A stretch of 64,000 nt of DNA from a bacterium (lineage in GTDB: Bacteria; Cyanobacteriota; Vampirovibrionia; Obscuribacterales; Obscuribacteraceae): NCBI GenBank assembly GCA_018062085.1, contig JAGOSY010000001.1, positions 1-64,000 on the forward strand, read 5' to 3'. This document shows, piece after piece, positions 42,121-51,952 of this stretch. The notes under the pieces are model-generated. The model was not told where the DNA came from. It made no database searches and saw nothing but the letters and a program-made list of their open reading frames with translations. The translations under genes were made by a program, and so were the position numbers. How positions within the stretch are numbered: the stretch's first letter is position 1; every line of letters starts with the position of its first letter.

Positions 42121-43646
42121 TTAGGTAATTCCATAGGTGGTGGCTCAAACGACCAGAGTGTAAAGATGTGCTTATCAGGCTTCTCGGCAGCGTCTTGAAT
42201 AATTTTGACTAGTTCTGGCAAAGATTTTACAGGCTGATCGCTCATGACTTCTACCTTGTCTTCATCCCGTTTCGTGGCAATGATGGCATTGCTCTCAATC
42301 AACTTGTCATCATAAACAATGCAAGCCGGTGGATTTTTGGCATCTTGCAGGTGGGCAAAAATTACCCCATGCAGAGAACGCAGCTTGAACTCAATCACAG
42401 GAATACGGCAGCCACACTTGATATTACTAAAGACAGCTCGCATTATTCGCAGTGAACCAGAACCAGATAGAGAAGTAGAGTTAGTGCTCAAAATCTGCGC
42501 AGAGTAACTTAAGGCCTGAGTGAAAATTTCTTTGTGTCCACGAGGCTGTGGCTTTCCCGCGATTACTCTAGTGCCCACATATTGGGCAAGCAGGCGATTG
42601 GCCTCATCAAGATCGCCAACGGCTGCACGGTTACCCACTAGGGCTAATACAGACGCACCGCCAGCACCCGAATATTTAATAGCCTGCAAATAGGCTTTAG
42701 CAGCCAAATCAAGTTGACCACAGGCCTCTAAATTGCGTCCAAGTTGATAAAAGAATTGGTCAGAGCCAATAAAATTACGCTCGCAAATAGTTTCAAGAGT
42801 AGTCAACTCAGAGATACTCAACTGCGCTTCCGGCAAAGCTAAAGCCAGAGCAATTGATTGATCGACAAGCCTATCTGTAACTGTCGTCGGCAATAACTCT
42901 TTAACTACGCTGAGATTATTTGCAGCCACCGCTGATTTGAGCCGCCCTAACTTAACAACATAGTCGTCTGGCTTGAGCTTAAGTGCATTGCTATAGCAAG
43001 TCTCCGCTTCTTGATTTAAGCGCAAAACCAAATAGGTGGCCCCCAAAGCGAGCCACTTCTCAAGAGTATTATTTGCTGTTTGACAAGCAAGTTTCAACTC
43101 ACGCTCAGCGATAACTCGACCATCAGTGCCATCAACAGCCAAGCATTGAGCAATGCCAAGATGTGCCCGCCAATCACTTGGGTCGGCTGCTAAAGCAGCA
43201 CGATATTTCTCTATTGCGTTAGCGCGCTCACCATTTCTCTGCAGCAAAGAACCAAGATTAGAGTTAGCCACAGCGTTGCGGCCATTAATCTTGACAGCCG
43301 CTCGGGCCGCCGCCAGCGGATAGATCAACGGTTTTGTCTTGAAGAGCAAAACCGCTTGGTATAGATGAAAGAGAAAACTATCGGCAGCAATTTTCTGCGC
43401 TTCTTTGCCGGAATTCAAAGTCTTTAGTGCTTCTTCGAATTTACCTTCACGGTAAAGCGTAGCAACCTGATTAAACAGCAACTTTGAATCAAGACTTTCC
43501 CCAGGCTCAACCAAAGGCTTATTTACATTAGACTTAGCGGTTTTCTTGACGACCACACCCGTGGTCGCAGAATATGCCGCCACGGGGAAAGAAGCAAGCG
43601 AAAAAATAACGCTCAAGATCGCTAAAGGCTGTGTTTGCTTGCGCAC
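42117..43646 (-). CDS. Exported tetratricopeptide-repeat protein
   Basis: 509 residues. After a signal peptide (LAILSVIFSLASFPVAAYSA) come tandem helical repeats from about 50 to 330, for example FNQVATLYREGKFEEALKTL, NAVANSNLGSLLQRNGERAN, DWRAHLGIAQCLAVDGTD and TCYSNALKLKPDDYVVKLGR. A C-terminal domain (about 395-509) with KCGCRIPVIEFKLRSLHGVI and VKSLPELVKIIQDAAEKP differs in style. TPR arrays bind protein partners; the coupled downstream exported protein is the obvious candidate. Confidence 0.82.
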   Translation of the reverse strand: MRKQTQPLAILSVIFSLASFPVAAYSATTGVVVKKTAKSNVNKPLVEPGESLDSKLLFNQVATLYREGKFEEALKTLNSGKEAQKIAADSFLFHLYQAVLLFKTKPLIYPLAAARAAVKINGRNAVANSNLGSLLQRNGERANAIEKYRAALAADPSDWRAHLGIAQCLAVDGTDGRVIAERELKLACQTANNTLEKWLALGATYLVLRLNQEAETCYSNALKLKPDDYVVKLGRLKSAVAANNLSVVKELLPTTVTDRLVDQSIALALALPEAQLSISELTTLETICERNFIGSDQFFYQLGRNLEACGQLDLAAKAYLQAIKYSGAGGASVLALVGNRAAVGDLDEANRLLAQYVGTRVIAGKPQPRGHKEIFTQALSYSAQILSTNSTSLSGSGSLRIMRAVFSNIKCGCRIPVIEFKLRSLHGVIFAHLQDAKNPPACIVYDDKLIESNAIIATKRDEDKVEVMSDQPVKSLPELVKIIQDAAEKPDKHIFTLWSFEPPPMELPK

Positions 43647-43734
43647 GAGTTACCAAGAAATTGACCAACAACCGGAAGTTTAGCGCATAAAAACGCTTTG
43701 CTCGGCTAGCCCAGCCATTGCTAACGGTAAAACT

Positions 43735-43938
43735 TTAATACTGTTGCTCAGAAAGATAGGCCGACTGCAGGGCCTTGTAGGCAATAAAGCCGTAGACGAG
43801 GAAGAGCACAAAGAAGCCAACAAAATAAAACTTGAAACCAAATCTCAAGATTGGTCGCACCAACATGTCGATAAAAATGAAACCGGTGGCAGCGCCCATA
43901 ATTTGCCTCGACTGGCTTTTCTTGACTACCCCAAACAT
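43735..43938 (-). CDS. Small membrane protein, 67 residues
   Basis: Started at the ATG 43936-43938 (MFGVVKKSQSRQIMGAATGF); a longer frame to 44043 has an odd N-terminus. Two hydrophobic segments are seen (ATGFIFIDMLVRPI and FYFVGFFVLFLVYGFIAYKA), consistent with a two-helix hairpin. The ribosome site is weak. No family is recognised. Confidence 0.5.
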   Translation of the reverse strand: MFGVVKKSQSRQIMGAATGFIFIDMLVRPILRFGFKFYFVGFFVLFLVYGFIAYKALQSAYLSEQQY

Positions 43939-44093
43939 TAAATGATGGGTAACGGCAATATCGTATCGCGTGCGACTGGCTCTTGTTGCGATAAAAGAGA
44001 TTAAATCTAGCCCTTGACAATAAGCTTCTGAAAAACATTGCAAGACCGACTAAAATCATTAGCGCAAATAGCTTTTATTGATCGGAGTAGTCG

Positions 44094-46043
44094 ATGTCAG
44101 GCAGTTTAATGAGAATCCACAGTTTCAAAACAATCGTGGCAATGTCTTTGGCCATTGGCTCAATGACTAGTTGCGCCAGTATTGATACTCCCAGAAAAAA
44201 CACAAGTAGCACTTCAACTTCAACAACGACTACTTCAACAACAGGTTCTAGTACCAATACTAGCTCGACATCAGACTCACCAATTCAGAAATGCGACAGT
44301 CAATCACCAGGCCCCTACAAAACGGTCACCGTGGATGGTGCCGAGATGCGCCAGGGTCGCTACGAGGTCGGTAAGCCAGGCGGCAAGCTAGTGCGCTCAA
44401 TCGTGGCGTCCAATCCAGCTACATTCAATTATTGGGCAGCTGCTGACACCGCGTCAAGAGAAATGGCATCACTCATGTATGCAGGTTTGCTTGATATAGA
44501 CCCATATACTGGCGAAGTGGTGCCAGCTCTTGCAGAAAGTTTCACAGTTGATCCAGATGGTGTTACTTATACAACGAAGTTAAGAAAGGGCCTCAAGTGG
44601 TCCGACGGCAAAGCAATAACAGCTGAAGATGTAGCCTATACATGGAACACAATTATCAAAGGTGGTTATGGCAATTCTTCACTGCGTGACGTCACCACCG
44701 TCGAAGGCAAATCGCCAGTAGTGACAGTAGTAGATGAGCTGACAAATAAATTCGTCACACCAAAGCCCTTTGCACCATTTCTACGGGTCATGGGTCTTCC
44801 TATTGCCCCCAAACACATTGTCGAGCCGGTGATCAGCAAAAAAGACGGCCGTAAGCTCTTTAGCAATCTTTGGACAACCGAATCTAAACCAGAGAGCTTT
44901 GTCACCAACGGCATGTTTAGACTAGAGTCTTATGTACCTAGTCAGCGCATTGTATTCAAAAGAGCCAACAACTATTACACAGTCAGCCCGGAAAGCAAGC
45001 CACTACCTTACTTAGAGCGCATAACTTATTTGATTGTGCCTGAAGTAAATACTAACTTGCTTAAATTTAAAGGCAAAGAAATTGATATAACTCCAGTGCG
45101 CTGTCGCGATGCTGGCGACCTCGCCACTATGTCTAAAGAAGGCAACTTCAAACTCTACGACTTTGGCCCCAGCCAGGGAAGTACTTTCATTATGTTCAAC
45201 ATGAATCAAAGAAAAAATCCAAAGACTGGCAAGCCGTATGTTGACCCAGTCAAATCAGCCTGGTTCAACGATGTTAATTTCCGTCAGGCCATTAGCCACG
45301 GCGCCGATCGCCAATCAATCGTTGCTAACTATTTTAAGGGTTTGGGTGATCCTACTTTTTCAGCCCAAGTGTCCACAAGCCCGTTCTACAACAGTCAACT
45401 CAAGTCCTATGGCAGAGACATCACCGTAGCGAAAGACCTATTGAAGAAATCAGGCTTCACTTGGGACAAAGAAGGCAATCTTACAGACAAGAGCGGTCAC
45501 AAAGTAGAATTTGATCTGCTCACTTCAGCTGGTGGCACCTACTACGAATTTGTCGGCACAAATTTCACCAAAGACATGAAAGAACTTGGTATCAAAGTCA
45601 ACTTTGCACCAATTGATTTCAATTTGCTCTCTGGCAAAATCAACGCCTCTCTCGACTGGCAAGCAGCCCTCTTCTCGCTTAGTGGCGGAGACCCACTAGA
45701 GCCAAACGACAGCGCTAACGTCTACAAGAGCGATAGCCGCTTGCACTTATTTGACCAGCGCTTGCCCGATGAGAAAGGCGAGATTAAAGTGACTGACGCT
45801 AGACCATGGGAAAAACAAATTGACCAGCTCTTAGACAAAGGAGCTGTCACTTTTGACAAAGCAGAACGAAAGAAAATCTACGACGAAGTACAACAGATTT
45901 TCTATGACCAGATGCCCTTCATTTATCTGGCCGCACCTAGAACAATTGTTGGTGCTCGCAACACTATTCACAACTATGTGCCCACACCGATATCGCAGCC
46001 AGCAGTAGGCCTACACAACCTCGAAGAGATTTGGGTACAGTGA
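44094..46043 (+). CDS. Peptide-type ABC transporter substrate-binding lipoprotein (SBP family 5), first copy
   Basis: 649 residues with GGAG 8 bases before the ATG. The N-terminal signal ends in a lipobox (SMTSC), so it is lipid anchored, followed by a Ser/Thr-rich linker. Family 5 marks are MASLMYAGLLDIDPYTGEVV, VDPDGVTYTTKLRKGLKWSD, ITAEDVAYTWNTII and NVNFRQAISHGADRQSIVAN. It binds peptides or similar solutes outside the inner membrane and delivers them to the permeases encoded two genes downstream. The second copy overlaps its stop codon (GTGA), so they form one operon. Confidence 0.93.
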   Translation: MSGSLMRIHSFKTIVAMSLAIGSMTSCASIDTPRKNTSSTSTSTTTTSTTGSSTNTSSTSDSPIQKCDSQSPGPYKTVTVDGAEMRQGRYEVGKPGGKLVRSIVASNPATFNYWAAADTASREMASLMYAGLLDIDPYTGEVVPALAESFTVDPDGVTYTTKLRKGLKWSDGKAITAEDVAYTWNTIIKGGYGNSSLRDVTTVEGKSPVVTVVDELTNKFVTPKPFAPFLRVMGLPIAPKHIVEPVISKKDGRKLFSNLWTTESKPESFVTNGMFRLESYVPSQRIVFKRANNYYTVSPESKPLPYLERITYLIVPEVNTNLLKFKGKEIDITPVRCRDAGDLATMSKEGNFKLYDFGPSQGSTFIMFNMNQRKNPKTGKPYVDPVKSAWFNDVNFRQAISHGADRQSIVANYFKGLGDPTFSAQVSTSPFYNSQLKSYGRDITVAKDLLKKSGFTWDKEGNLTDKSGHKVEFDLLTSAGGTYYEFVGTNFTKDMKELGIKVNFAPIDFNLLSGKINASLDWQAALFSLSGGDPLEPNDSANVYKSDSRLHLFDQRLPDEKGEIKVTDARPWEKQIDQLLDKGAVTFDKAERKKIYDEVQQIFYDQMPFIYLAAPRTIVGARNTIHNYVPTPISQPAVGLHNLEEIWVQ

Positions 46044-48022
46044 GCAACAACAAAAGCCGTACCAACCTTCTCTGCCGTGTAGCTGGGCTTGTCTGCTCAG
46101 GGGTTCTACTTAGCAGTTGTATAGCACCGGCACCGGTTAAGACTAGCGCCAATCCTACGGCACAAGATACTGCCGAGACGATAGATAAATCTATCAATTC
46201 AACAGTGCATTACACTGGCCCCAAGCAAGCCGAATCAACCAAACCCCCCTTTCTCTTTCCTAATCCTGGCCCGTTCAAGCTTATTGAAAAAGACGGTGTT
46301 GAATACTGGCAGGCTCGCGGTGAACTAGGCAAGTATGGCGGCTCACTTAAGCTTGGTAGTTTTGGTGGCGGCCCCAAAACTTTCAACGCTTGGGATGCAT
46401 CTGATGTTGAAAGCCATGGCATCGGCATGCTGCAGTTTGACTCACTGGTAGATTTCGACCCCTGGACAGGCAAAGCCATTCCAAAGTTAGCCAAGTCATA
46501 CAAAGTTAGCGCCGATGGTCGCACCATCGACTTTGTCCTGCGCAAGGGCTTGAAGTGGTCAGATGGCCACCCCCTTACCGTTGACGATGTGGTATTTACC
46601 TACGCCACACTGATAGGCGATGGCTTTGGTGAAACCAGCTCGCGCGACACTATTTCGACTCCTGGTGACTATCCCAAGATCGTCAAAGTAGACGAAGATA
46701 CAGTGAGCTTTCGCTTCAAAAAACCATTCTCCCCCTTCTTAGCTAACTTAAACGCCACCATGGTGGCACCGAAACACATCATCGAACCAATCACAAAAAA
46801 ATCAAAAGCTGAATTTCATAACTTTTGGAATATCAATGCCGATCCCAAAACTTTTGTTGGTTCTGGCCCTATGATTGTCGAGCGCTATGTGGCGGGACAA
46901 AGGCTAGAGTTTAAGCGCAACCCCAATTATTCATTCATCGACAAAGAAGGCAGACAACTGCCCTATTTAGACAAGATGGTAATTGGTATTGTACCTGACC
47001 AAAACACAATGATCATCAAATTTTTGGGCGACGAAATTGACCTGCTCGACAATCGCTCTGTCAGAGGAATTGATGCAGCCCTCCTGAAACAGCGCGAAAT
47101 TAGCGGCAATTTCACCATGTACAACCTCGGGCCAGATGATGGCACCATGTTCTTAATGTTCAATCTCTGCCAACGCAAAGATCCAAAAACGGGCAAGCCC
47201 TATGTTGACCCGATTAAACAAGCCTGGTTCAACAATGAGAAATTTAGATGGGCCATTAGTCATTCGGTTGACCGCAAGCGCATTATCAACAACGTACAAA
47301 AAGGCGTGGGCTACCCACTTTCGACCAATGAAACAGAAGCTTCGCTCTATCTAAATAAAGACCTAAAACCAATTGAGTACGACCCAGCGCTGGCAGCAAA
47401 ACTATTAGGTGAAGCTGGCTTTGTCAAAAAAGGCGATGCGCTCTTTGATGCCAAAGGCAATCGCGTTGAGTTTGACCTCATAACCAATTCAGGTAACACA
47501 GGCAGGGATGCCTGCTGCATCACTATTAAAGAAGAGTTGAAAAAACTTGGCATAAAAGTCAACTATCAACCAATTGAATTCAATACCATGACCAACCGAG
47601 TGCACACCAGCCTTGACTGGCAAGCCATAGTCATGGGTCTCAGTGGTAGCAGGTTTGAACCCTACGGCGGGGCTAATGTCTGGAAGTCTGACGGCCGTAT
47701 GCATATGTTTGACACACGCCTGCCTGACAAAAACGGTCTAGTTAGAGCACCAGATGCTAGGCCCTGGGAAAAAGAAATAGACAAGTTACTTGATACAGCG
47801 GCCGGTACCATGGACGAGAAAACCCGAATCGACTGCTATAACCGTTTTCAAAAAATTGCTTACGACCAACAGCCCTTTATCTATATTTATACCAACATGG
47901 TATTGACGGCTGCCCATAACAAACTGGGCAACTACAAACCTTCTCCTTATGGCATTTATTACACGCCAAAAGGAACATTGCATAACATAGAAGAGATTTA
48001 TATCAAGGGAGCCAAGCACTAG
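46040..48022 (+). CDS. Peptide-type ABC transporter substrate-binding lipoprotein (SBP family 5), second copy
   Basis: 660 residues from GTG at 46040, which overlaps the previous TGA by 4 bases. The lipobox is LLSSC. It is a clear paralogue of the preceding gene: the segment QRKDPKTGKPYVDPIKQAWF parallels QRKNPKTGKPYVDPVKSAWF in the first copy, and both keep the SDG...DDVVFTY pattern and a C-terminal NIEEIYIK-type ending. Two divergent binders feeding one permease pair suggest a broadened substrate range. The permease gene starts on the last base of its stop codon. Confidence 0.93.
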   Translation: MSNNKSRTNLLCRVAGLVCSGVLLSSCIAPAPVKTSANPTAQDTAETIDKSINSTVHYTGPKQAESTKPPFLFPNPGPFKLIEKDGVEYWQARGELGKYGGSLKLGSFGGGPKTFNAWDASDVESHGIGMLQFDSLVDFDPWTGKAIPKLAKSYKVSADGRTIDFVLRKGLKWSDGHPLTVDDVVFTYATLIGDGFGETSSRDTISTPGDYPKIVKVDEDTVSFRFKKPFSPFLANLNATMVAPKHIIEPITKKSKAEFHNFWNINADPKTFVGSGPMIVERYVAGQRLEFKRNPNYSFIDKEGRQLPYLDKMVIGIVPDQNTMIIKFLGDEIDLLDNRSVRGIDAALLKQREISGNFTMYNLGPDDGTMFLMFNLCQRKDPKTGKPYVDPIKQAWFNNEKFRWAISHSVDRKRIINNVQKGVGYPLSTNETEASLYLNKDLKPIEYDPALAAKLLGEAGFVKKGDALFDAKGNRVEFDLITNSGNTGRDACCITIKEELKKLGIKVNYQPIEFNTMTNRVHTSLDWQAIVMGLSGSRFEPYGGANVWKSDGRMHMFDTRLPDKNGLVRAPDARPWEKEIDKLLDTAAGTMDEKTRIDCYNRFQKIAYDQQPFIYIYTNMVLTAAHNKLGNYKPSPYGIYYTPKGTLHNIEEIYIKGAKH

Positions 48023-48990
48023 TGTCGACACCTGTCTACATCTTTAAGCGAATATTGCAGGCCCTGCCTCTGCTCTTCTTGATTTCGCTCATGGCCTTCA
48101 CCATGCTCAAGTTGTCTCCTATTGACCCACTGGCAGCCATGCGCGCCAACCCATCGGTTTCTCAAGCGGCAATTCAAGCTGAAGAAGAAAGACTTGGTTT
48201 AAACAAGCCAGCCCCAGTACAGTATGCCATTTGGCTGACAAGTACATTGCAAGGCAACTTAGGTGTCTCCACCACCGGTGGCTCTGTGGCCGTCAGACTA
48301 ATGCAACACGCTGGCAACACACTTTTGCTCAACGTAGTTACTCTCTTCTTCACCTGGTTGATTGCACTGCCAGCAGGCGTCTATGCTGCTGTGCATAGAG
48401 GAAAGTTTCTAGACAAACTATTTGGACTGATCACCGCCATTGGCATGTCGATGCCGACATTCTTACTGGCCTTTCTTTTCTTGATGTTTGCCCTGGCTAC
48501 GCACTGGCTGCCAATTGGTGGCATGACCAGCTCAGATTTTGCCGAGCGCGATACGCTCAGTCAAATTCTCGACATTGCTTACCACCTGATTATTCCAGTT
48601 TGCGTTCTGACCTTTGTATCGCTGGCTGGTATTCAACGACAGGTGCGCAGCAACCTCTTAGATGTCTTGCGAGCCGATTATGTGCGCAGCGCTAGGGCCA
48701 AGGGCCTAAGCGAAGAAGTAGTAATTTACAAGCATGCTTTGCGCAATGCCATAAACCCACTAATTACTCTTTTAGGCTTTGAGTTTGCCGGCTTGCTTAG
48801 TGGTGCCGCCTTAACTGAGATGGTGTTGGCCTATCCAGGCCTTGGTCGATTGACTTTAGAAGGAGTCTTGACCAAAGACATGAACCTTGTAATGGCCTCA
48901 ATCATGCTCGGTGCCGTGATGTTAATCACCGGCAACCTTGTAGCTGACCTGCTGCTGAAATTTACCGACCCTCGTATCACTGTTGAATAA
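48022..48990 (+). CDS. Peptide-type ABC transporter permease, DppB/OppB-like
   Basis: 322 residues, GTG start overlapping the upstream stop by one base. Six membrane segments are expected; the first is LPLLFLISLMAFTMLKL. The N-terminal IDPLAAMRANPSVSQAAIQA and ERLGLNKPAPVQYAIWL are typical of DppB. The EAA loop that docks the ATPase is present: DYVRSARAKGLSEEVVIYKH followed by ALRNAINPLITLLG. It should form the channel together with the DppC-like protein encoded next. Confidence 0.94.
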   Translation: MSTPVYIFKRILQALPLLFLISLMAFTMLKLSPIDPLAAMRANPSVSQAAIQAEEERLGLNKPAPVQYAIWLTSTLQGNLGVSTTGGSVAVRLMQHAGNTLLLNVVTLFFTWLIALPAGVYAAVHRGKFLDKLFGLITAIGMSMPTFLLAFLFLMFALATHWLPIGGMTSSDFAERDTLSQILDIAYHLIIPVCVLTFVSLAGIQRQVRSNLLDVLRADYVRSARAKGLSEEVVIYKHALRNAINPLITLLGFEFAGLLSGAALTEMVLAYPGLGRLTLEGVLTKDMNLVMASIMLGAVMLITGNLVADLLLKFTDPRITVE

Positions 48991-49009
48991 CTAAAAAAGG
49001 AAGCACCTA

Positions 49010-50137
49010 GTGGTATCGTCAGCAGCACCGCAAGTATCGACCCCGGCCAAAGTAAGAGCCGATCTCAAACACACGATTTTAAGTCGCATGTGGAAAGACA
49101 AAGTGGCCAGAACTGCCTTAATTGGTCTCTTCCTTCTTTACTTCAGCGCTCTTTTTGCCGACATACTCACACCCTACGGTATGGAATTCAACGACGCCAA
49201 TGTCGGTAATGCCCCGGCCACGCTTCTGCATATTCACAATGACAACGGCGAGCTTTGCTGGCCCTATGTTTATCAGGTAAAACAAGAAAACGACCTAGCT
49301 ACTTATCGCCAAACATTTTCTGAGATACACACGACAAAGTATCCGGTCAAGCTCTTGGTCAAAGGCGAGAGCTATAAATTGCTTGGCTTTATTCCTATGG
49401 ATTTACACTTATTTGGCGTAGAGTCGCCAGCTCGAATCTATCTACTGGGCGCCGATATGAATGGTCGCGACAATTACTCGCGACTCTTCTTTGGGGCGCA
49501 AAAAAGTCTTACTATTGGCTTTCTTGGTCTCTTCATTGCCTTTCCCATTGGTATCTTCTATGGTGCCGTGGCCGGCTACATAGGTGGCCTGGCTGACAAT
49601 TTGATGATGCGTTTTGCTGAAGCAGTTATGTCTATTCCCAGCTTCTATTTATTGATTGGTCTAGCAGCAATTCTGCCCTTAGGAATGACTAGCTCACAGC
49701 GTTTCGCTCTAATTACAGTGATTCTATCTTTCATTAGCTGGCCCGGCCTCGCCCGTGTCATTCGCGGCATGGTGCTCTCCATTAGAGAAGAAGAATTTGT
49801 CCAGGCCGCAAAATCAGTGGGCATGCCAGAAGTAACCAATATCATCAAACATGTCATTCCCCAAACAGCTAGCTATGTTGTTATTGCTGCTACCTTGCAA
49901 GTACCAAACTTCATTCTGGCTGAAAGCGGCTTGAGCTTAATTGGCCTTGGCATTCAGCAGCCCGATGCTAGCTGGGGCAACATGCTCAAAGCGGCCATGG
50001 ATCAGCCCAATGAATTGCTCAGTCAACCATGGTTGATTGCACCTGGCTTCCTCATTTTCTTCACCATTCTCTGTTTCAATTCTATTGGTGACGTGCTGCG
50101 CGATGTGCTGGACCCTAAACTTTCGGGTGGCCGCTAA
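49010..50137 (+). CDS. Peptide-type ABC transporter permease, DppC/OppC-like
   Basis: 375 residues, longer than the usual 280-300. GTG start with AAGGA upstream. After the first membrane helix (ALIGLFLLYFSALFADILTP) there is an extra periplasmic region of about 90 residues (about 60-150). Then follow LGADMNGRDNYSRLFFGAQK, membrane helices and the EAA loop EEEFVQAAKSVGMPEVTNII followed by KHVIPQTASYVVIAATLQVP. LGIQQPDASWGNML marks the C-terminus of the family. No DppD or DppF ATPase gene follows. Confidence 0.93.
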   Translation: MVSSAAPQVSTPAKVRADLKHTILSRMWKDKVARTALIGLFLLYFSALFADILTPYGMEFNDANVGNAPATLLHIHNDNGELCWPYVYQVKQENDLATYRQTFSEIHTTKYPVKLLVKGESYKLLGFIPMDLHLFGVESPARIYLLGADMNGRDNYSRLFFGAQKSLTIGFLGLFIAFPIGIFYGAVAGYIGGLADNLMMRFAEAVMSIPSFYLLIGLAAILPLGMTSSQRFALITVILSFISWPGLARVIRGMVLSIREEEFVQAAKSVGMPEVTNIIKHVIPQTASYVVIAATLQVPNFILAESGLSLIGLGIQQPDASWGNMLKAAMDQPNELLSQPWLIAPGFLIFFTILCFNSIGDVLRDVLDPKLSGGR

Positions 50138-50347
50138 ATGAACGAGATCGTCTGTCACTGGATTTTAACGGCAATAGTTTTAGGCGCCGCCCTAGCTTTG
50201 AGCATTGCCGCGCTAAAAAACCGTAAAGGCAAGGGGGCCTATCTATGCGACGACTGCCGCTTCAATGACAGCGAAAAATGTCTCAAGACTGTTCGGCCCT
50301 ATGCTGTTGAATGCACCAGTTATAGACCGAACCTGAAGCCTAACTAA
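50138..50347 (+). CDS. Small membrane protein with four cysteines at the end of the peptide-transport operon
   Basis: 69 residues starting directly at the base after the dppC-like stop (TAAATG), so translation is coupled. One membrane helix (ILTAIVLGAALALSIAALK) leads to a cytoplasmic-type tail YLCDDCRFNDSEKCLKTVRP and VECTSYRP. The CxxC plus two further cysteines could form a zinc or iron-sulfur knuckle. No family is recognised. Its invariant spacing to the permease suggests a role in the transporter. Confidence 0.65.
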   Translation: MNEIVCHWILTAIVLGAALALSIAALKNRKGKGAYLCDDCRFNDSEKCLKTVRPYAVECTSYRPNLKPN

Positions 50348-50593
50348 AACTAGAATTAGTCACAATTTAGCGGCGCTCTCATCAAGAGCCTTGGCGAAGC
50401 GGTTAGCTATGCTCTGGCTAGCTGCCTAGAGATTATTTGTTTTGATCTTGATTGAGCCCATCAAATTTGGTGCTGTTTGCTGAGCTGCAGCTTGTTTTTC
50501 TATCTCGTCCAAATTGGGCATGGATCTTCCGAGGAGAACTCAACGCACAGACCAAGCGTACACTTTTCACCCAGCCTTGACAAGTTCCGTCTT

Positions 50594-51826
50594 CTACAGC
50601 CTATGCTCCATTGCTCCTAGCCGCTCTTTCAGGGCAGCTCTAAGTTCCGGTGATTGTTCAATAGCTTTACTTATATGCTCTGCCAACCGAGCACCACCGT
50701 CGGCGTTGAGGTGAACAGTGTCACAAAAATCAGTGATAGAAAAATCAGGAGAAGCGGAAAGGTCTATATATTGCGCACCACTTTGCTGACATTCTTCGAC
50801 GAGACGTCCGCGAAAGGCCTGCCAGAAATCACTAGATAGAAGTAGCCGATTCTCTTTTGTCAGTGGCATTCCTACCACCAAAACTTTGATTTTTTCTTGC
50901 CTTAACTGCCCTAGAAAAGCGCGCATAAAGTTGAACTGAATGTCATACGAAACCGGATATTGATCGCGGTAGCGATGCTTATAGTCGTTGCTGTTGTCGA
51001 CATAAATTTTGGGCAAATTAGGTGTGAGCACGGCCTGTCCGGGCTTAAGATTGCCACCATAGCCACCCATAACAAACTTGACTTGTTCAGCAGCTGTTGC
51101 CGCCGCACGCGAAGAAGACGAAGGAGATGAAGTTGCTGATTTTACAGCACCACCAGTGGTGTCGACCTCTTTGAGCCTGTTAACAAATTGCTCAACAGCC
51201 TGATTAAACACAGCCAATTGAGCCCGCAAAGGTAGCTCGCTTGAAATAAAGTAAGTAAAACGCGACCAGGGGTCATGAAATGCCCAGCCTGTGTAGGCAC
51301 TCATATCGCTATATTGAGAGAAGAAGCGATACGAGTCGGTGGCACCAGCCGAGGGCAAAGTATTATCGATAAAATCGCGAGGCGAAACAGTGAGCACCAG
51401 CAAGGCCGGATGATGACTAGGACGAAAAAGAGCACGACCAATAGCGAAATGATCTGAGACCATAGCTCCGGGCAGAGCCGAAAGAAACACTTCAGAAGGT
51501 GCAAAACTTTTGGCTAAATCATTCTCTAAAGTGAGACAACGTCTATTAAATACAAGGTCAACGGTTTTTCCCGAGGTATTGGCATCGGCGGCCTGCAAGC
51601 CGCCAATTTGAGAACTGCCGCAAACGACAATATCTGGAGTTTTGGTGCTGGTCAAAAACGTACGCGCCAACCACCAGCTGGCGGGCTTTCCTTCTTCTAA
51701 AATTTCAGGCGTCAGATTAACATCAGCTAAAGTCAATTCTGGTTTGGCAGTAGGCACCCAAAAAGAAGCTAAGGCCACATTGACGAGAGCAAATAGTAAT
51801 AGGGCAACAGGAAAGCGAGGAAGCAT
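50594..51826 (-). CDS. Exported SGNH-hydrolase-like protein
   Basis: 410 residues with a signal or anchor helix (FPVALLLFALVNVALASFWV). IVVCGSSQIGGL at about 67-78 supplies the nucleophile-type serine motif GSS (S71/S72), and near the C-terminus DFCDTVHLNADGG supplies D369 and H372, the expected Asp-x-x-His of SGNH hydrolases. Between them are LVLTVSPRDFIDN and IKVLVVGMPLTKENR. Such proteins often modify cell-surface polysaccharides (for example DltD- or AlgX-like acyl transfer), but this one is not assigned. The promoter lies next to the terminator of the small RNA. Confidence 0.75.
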   Translation of the reverse strand: MLPRFPVALLLFALVNVALASFWVPTAKPELTLADVNLTPEILEEGKPASWWLARTFLTSTKTPDIVVCGSSQIGGLQAADANTSGKTVDLVFNRRCLTLENDLAKSFAPSEVFLSALPGAMVSDHFAIGRALFRPSHHPALLVLTVSPRDFIDNTLPSAGATDSYRFFSQYSDMSAYTGWAFHDPWSRFTYFISSELPLRAQLAVFNQAVEQFVNRLKEVDTTGGAVKSATSSPSSSSRAAATAAEQVKFVMGGYGGNLKPGQAVLTPNLPKIYVDNSNDYKHRYRDQYPVSYDIQFNFMRAFLGQLRQEKIKVLVVGMPLTKENRLLLSSDFWQAFRGRLVEECQQSGAQYIDLSASPDFSITDFCDTVHLNADGGARLAEHISKAIEQSPELRAALKERLGAMEHRL

Positions 51827-51902
51827 TGAAAGAATTTTTTGCCGCTTGTAGAAATTGTCTTACAGTAACTAAAGACTTATTGTAACTACAGAACAATACT
51901 AC

Positions 51903-51952
51903 AAAAAGCACCAGACCCCCGTGCCGGTTCTAACACCGTTCACAGGGGTCTG
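51903..51952 (-). terminator. Intrinsic terminator of the candidate small RNA
   Basis: Outer stem CAGACCCC/GGGGTCTG with inner CGGT/ACCG pairing, then a T-run at 51907-51903 on the minus strand. Confidence 0.8.
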
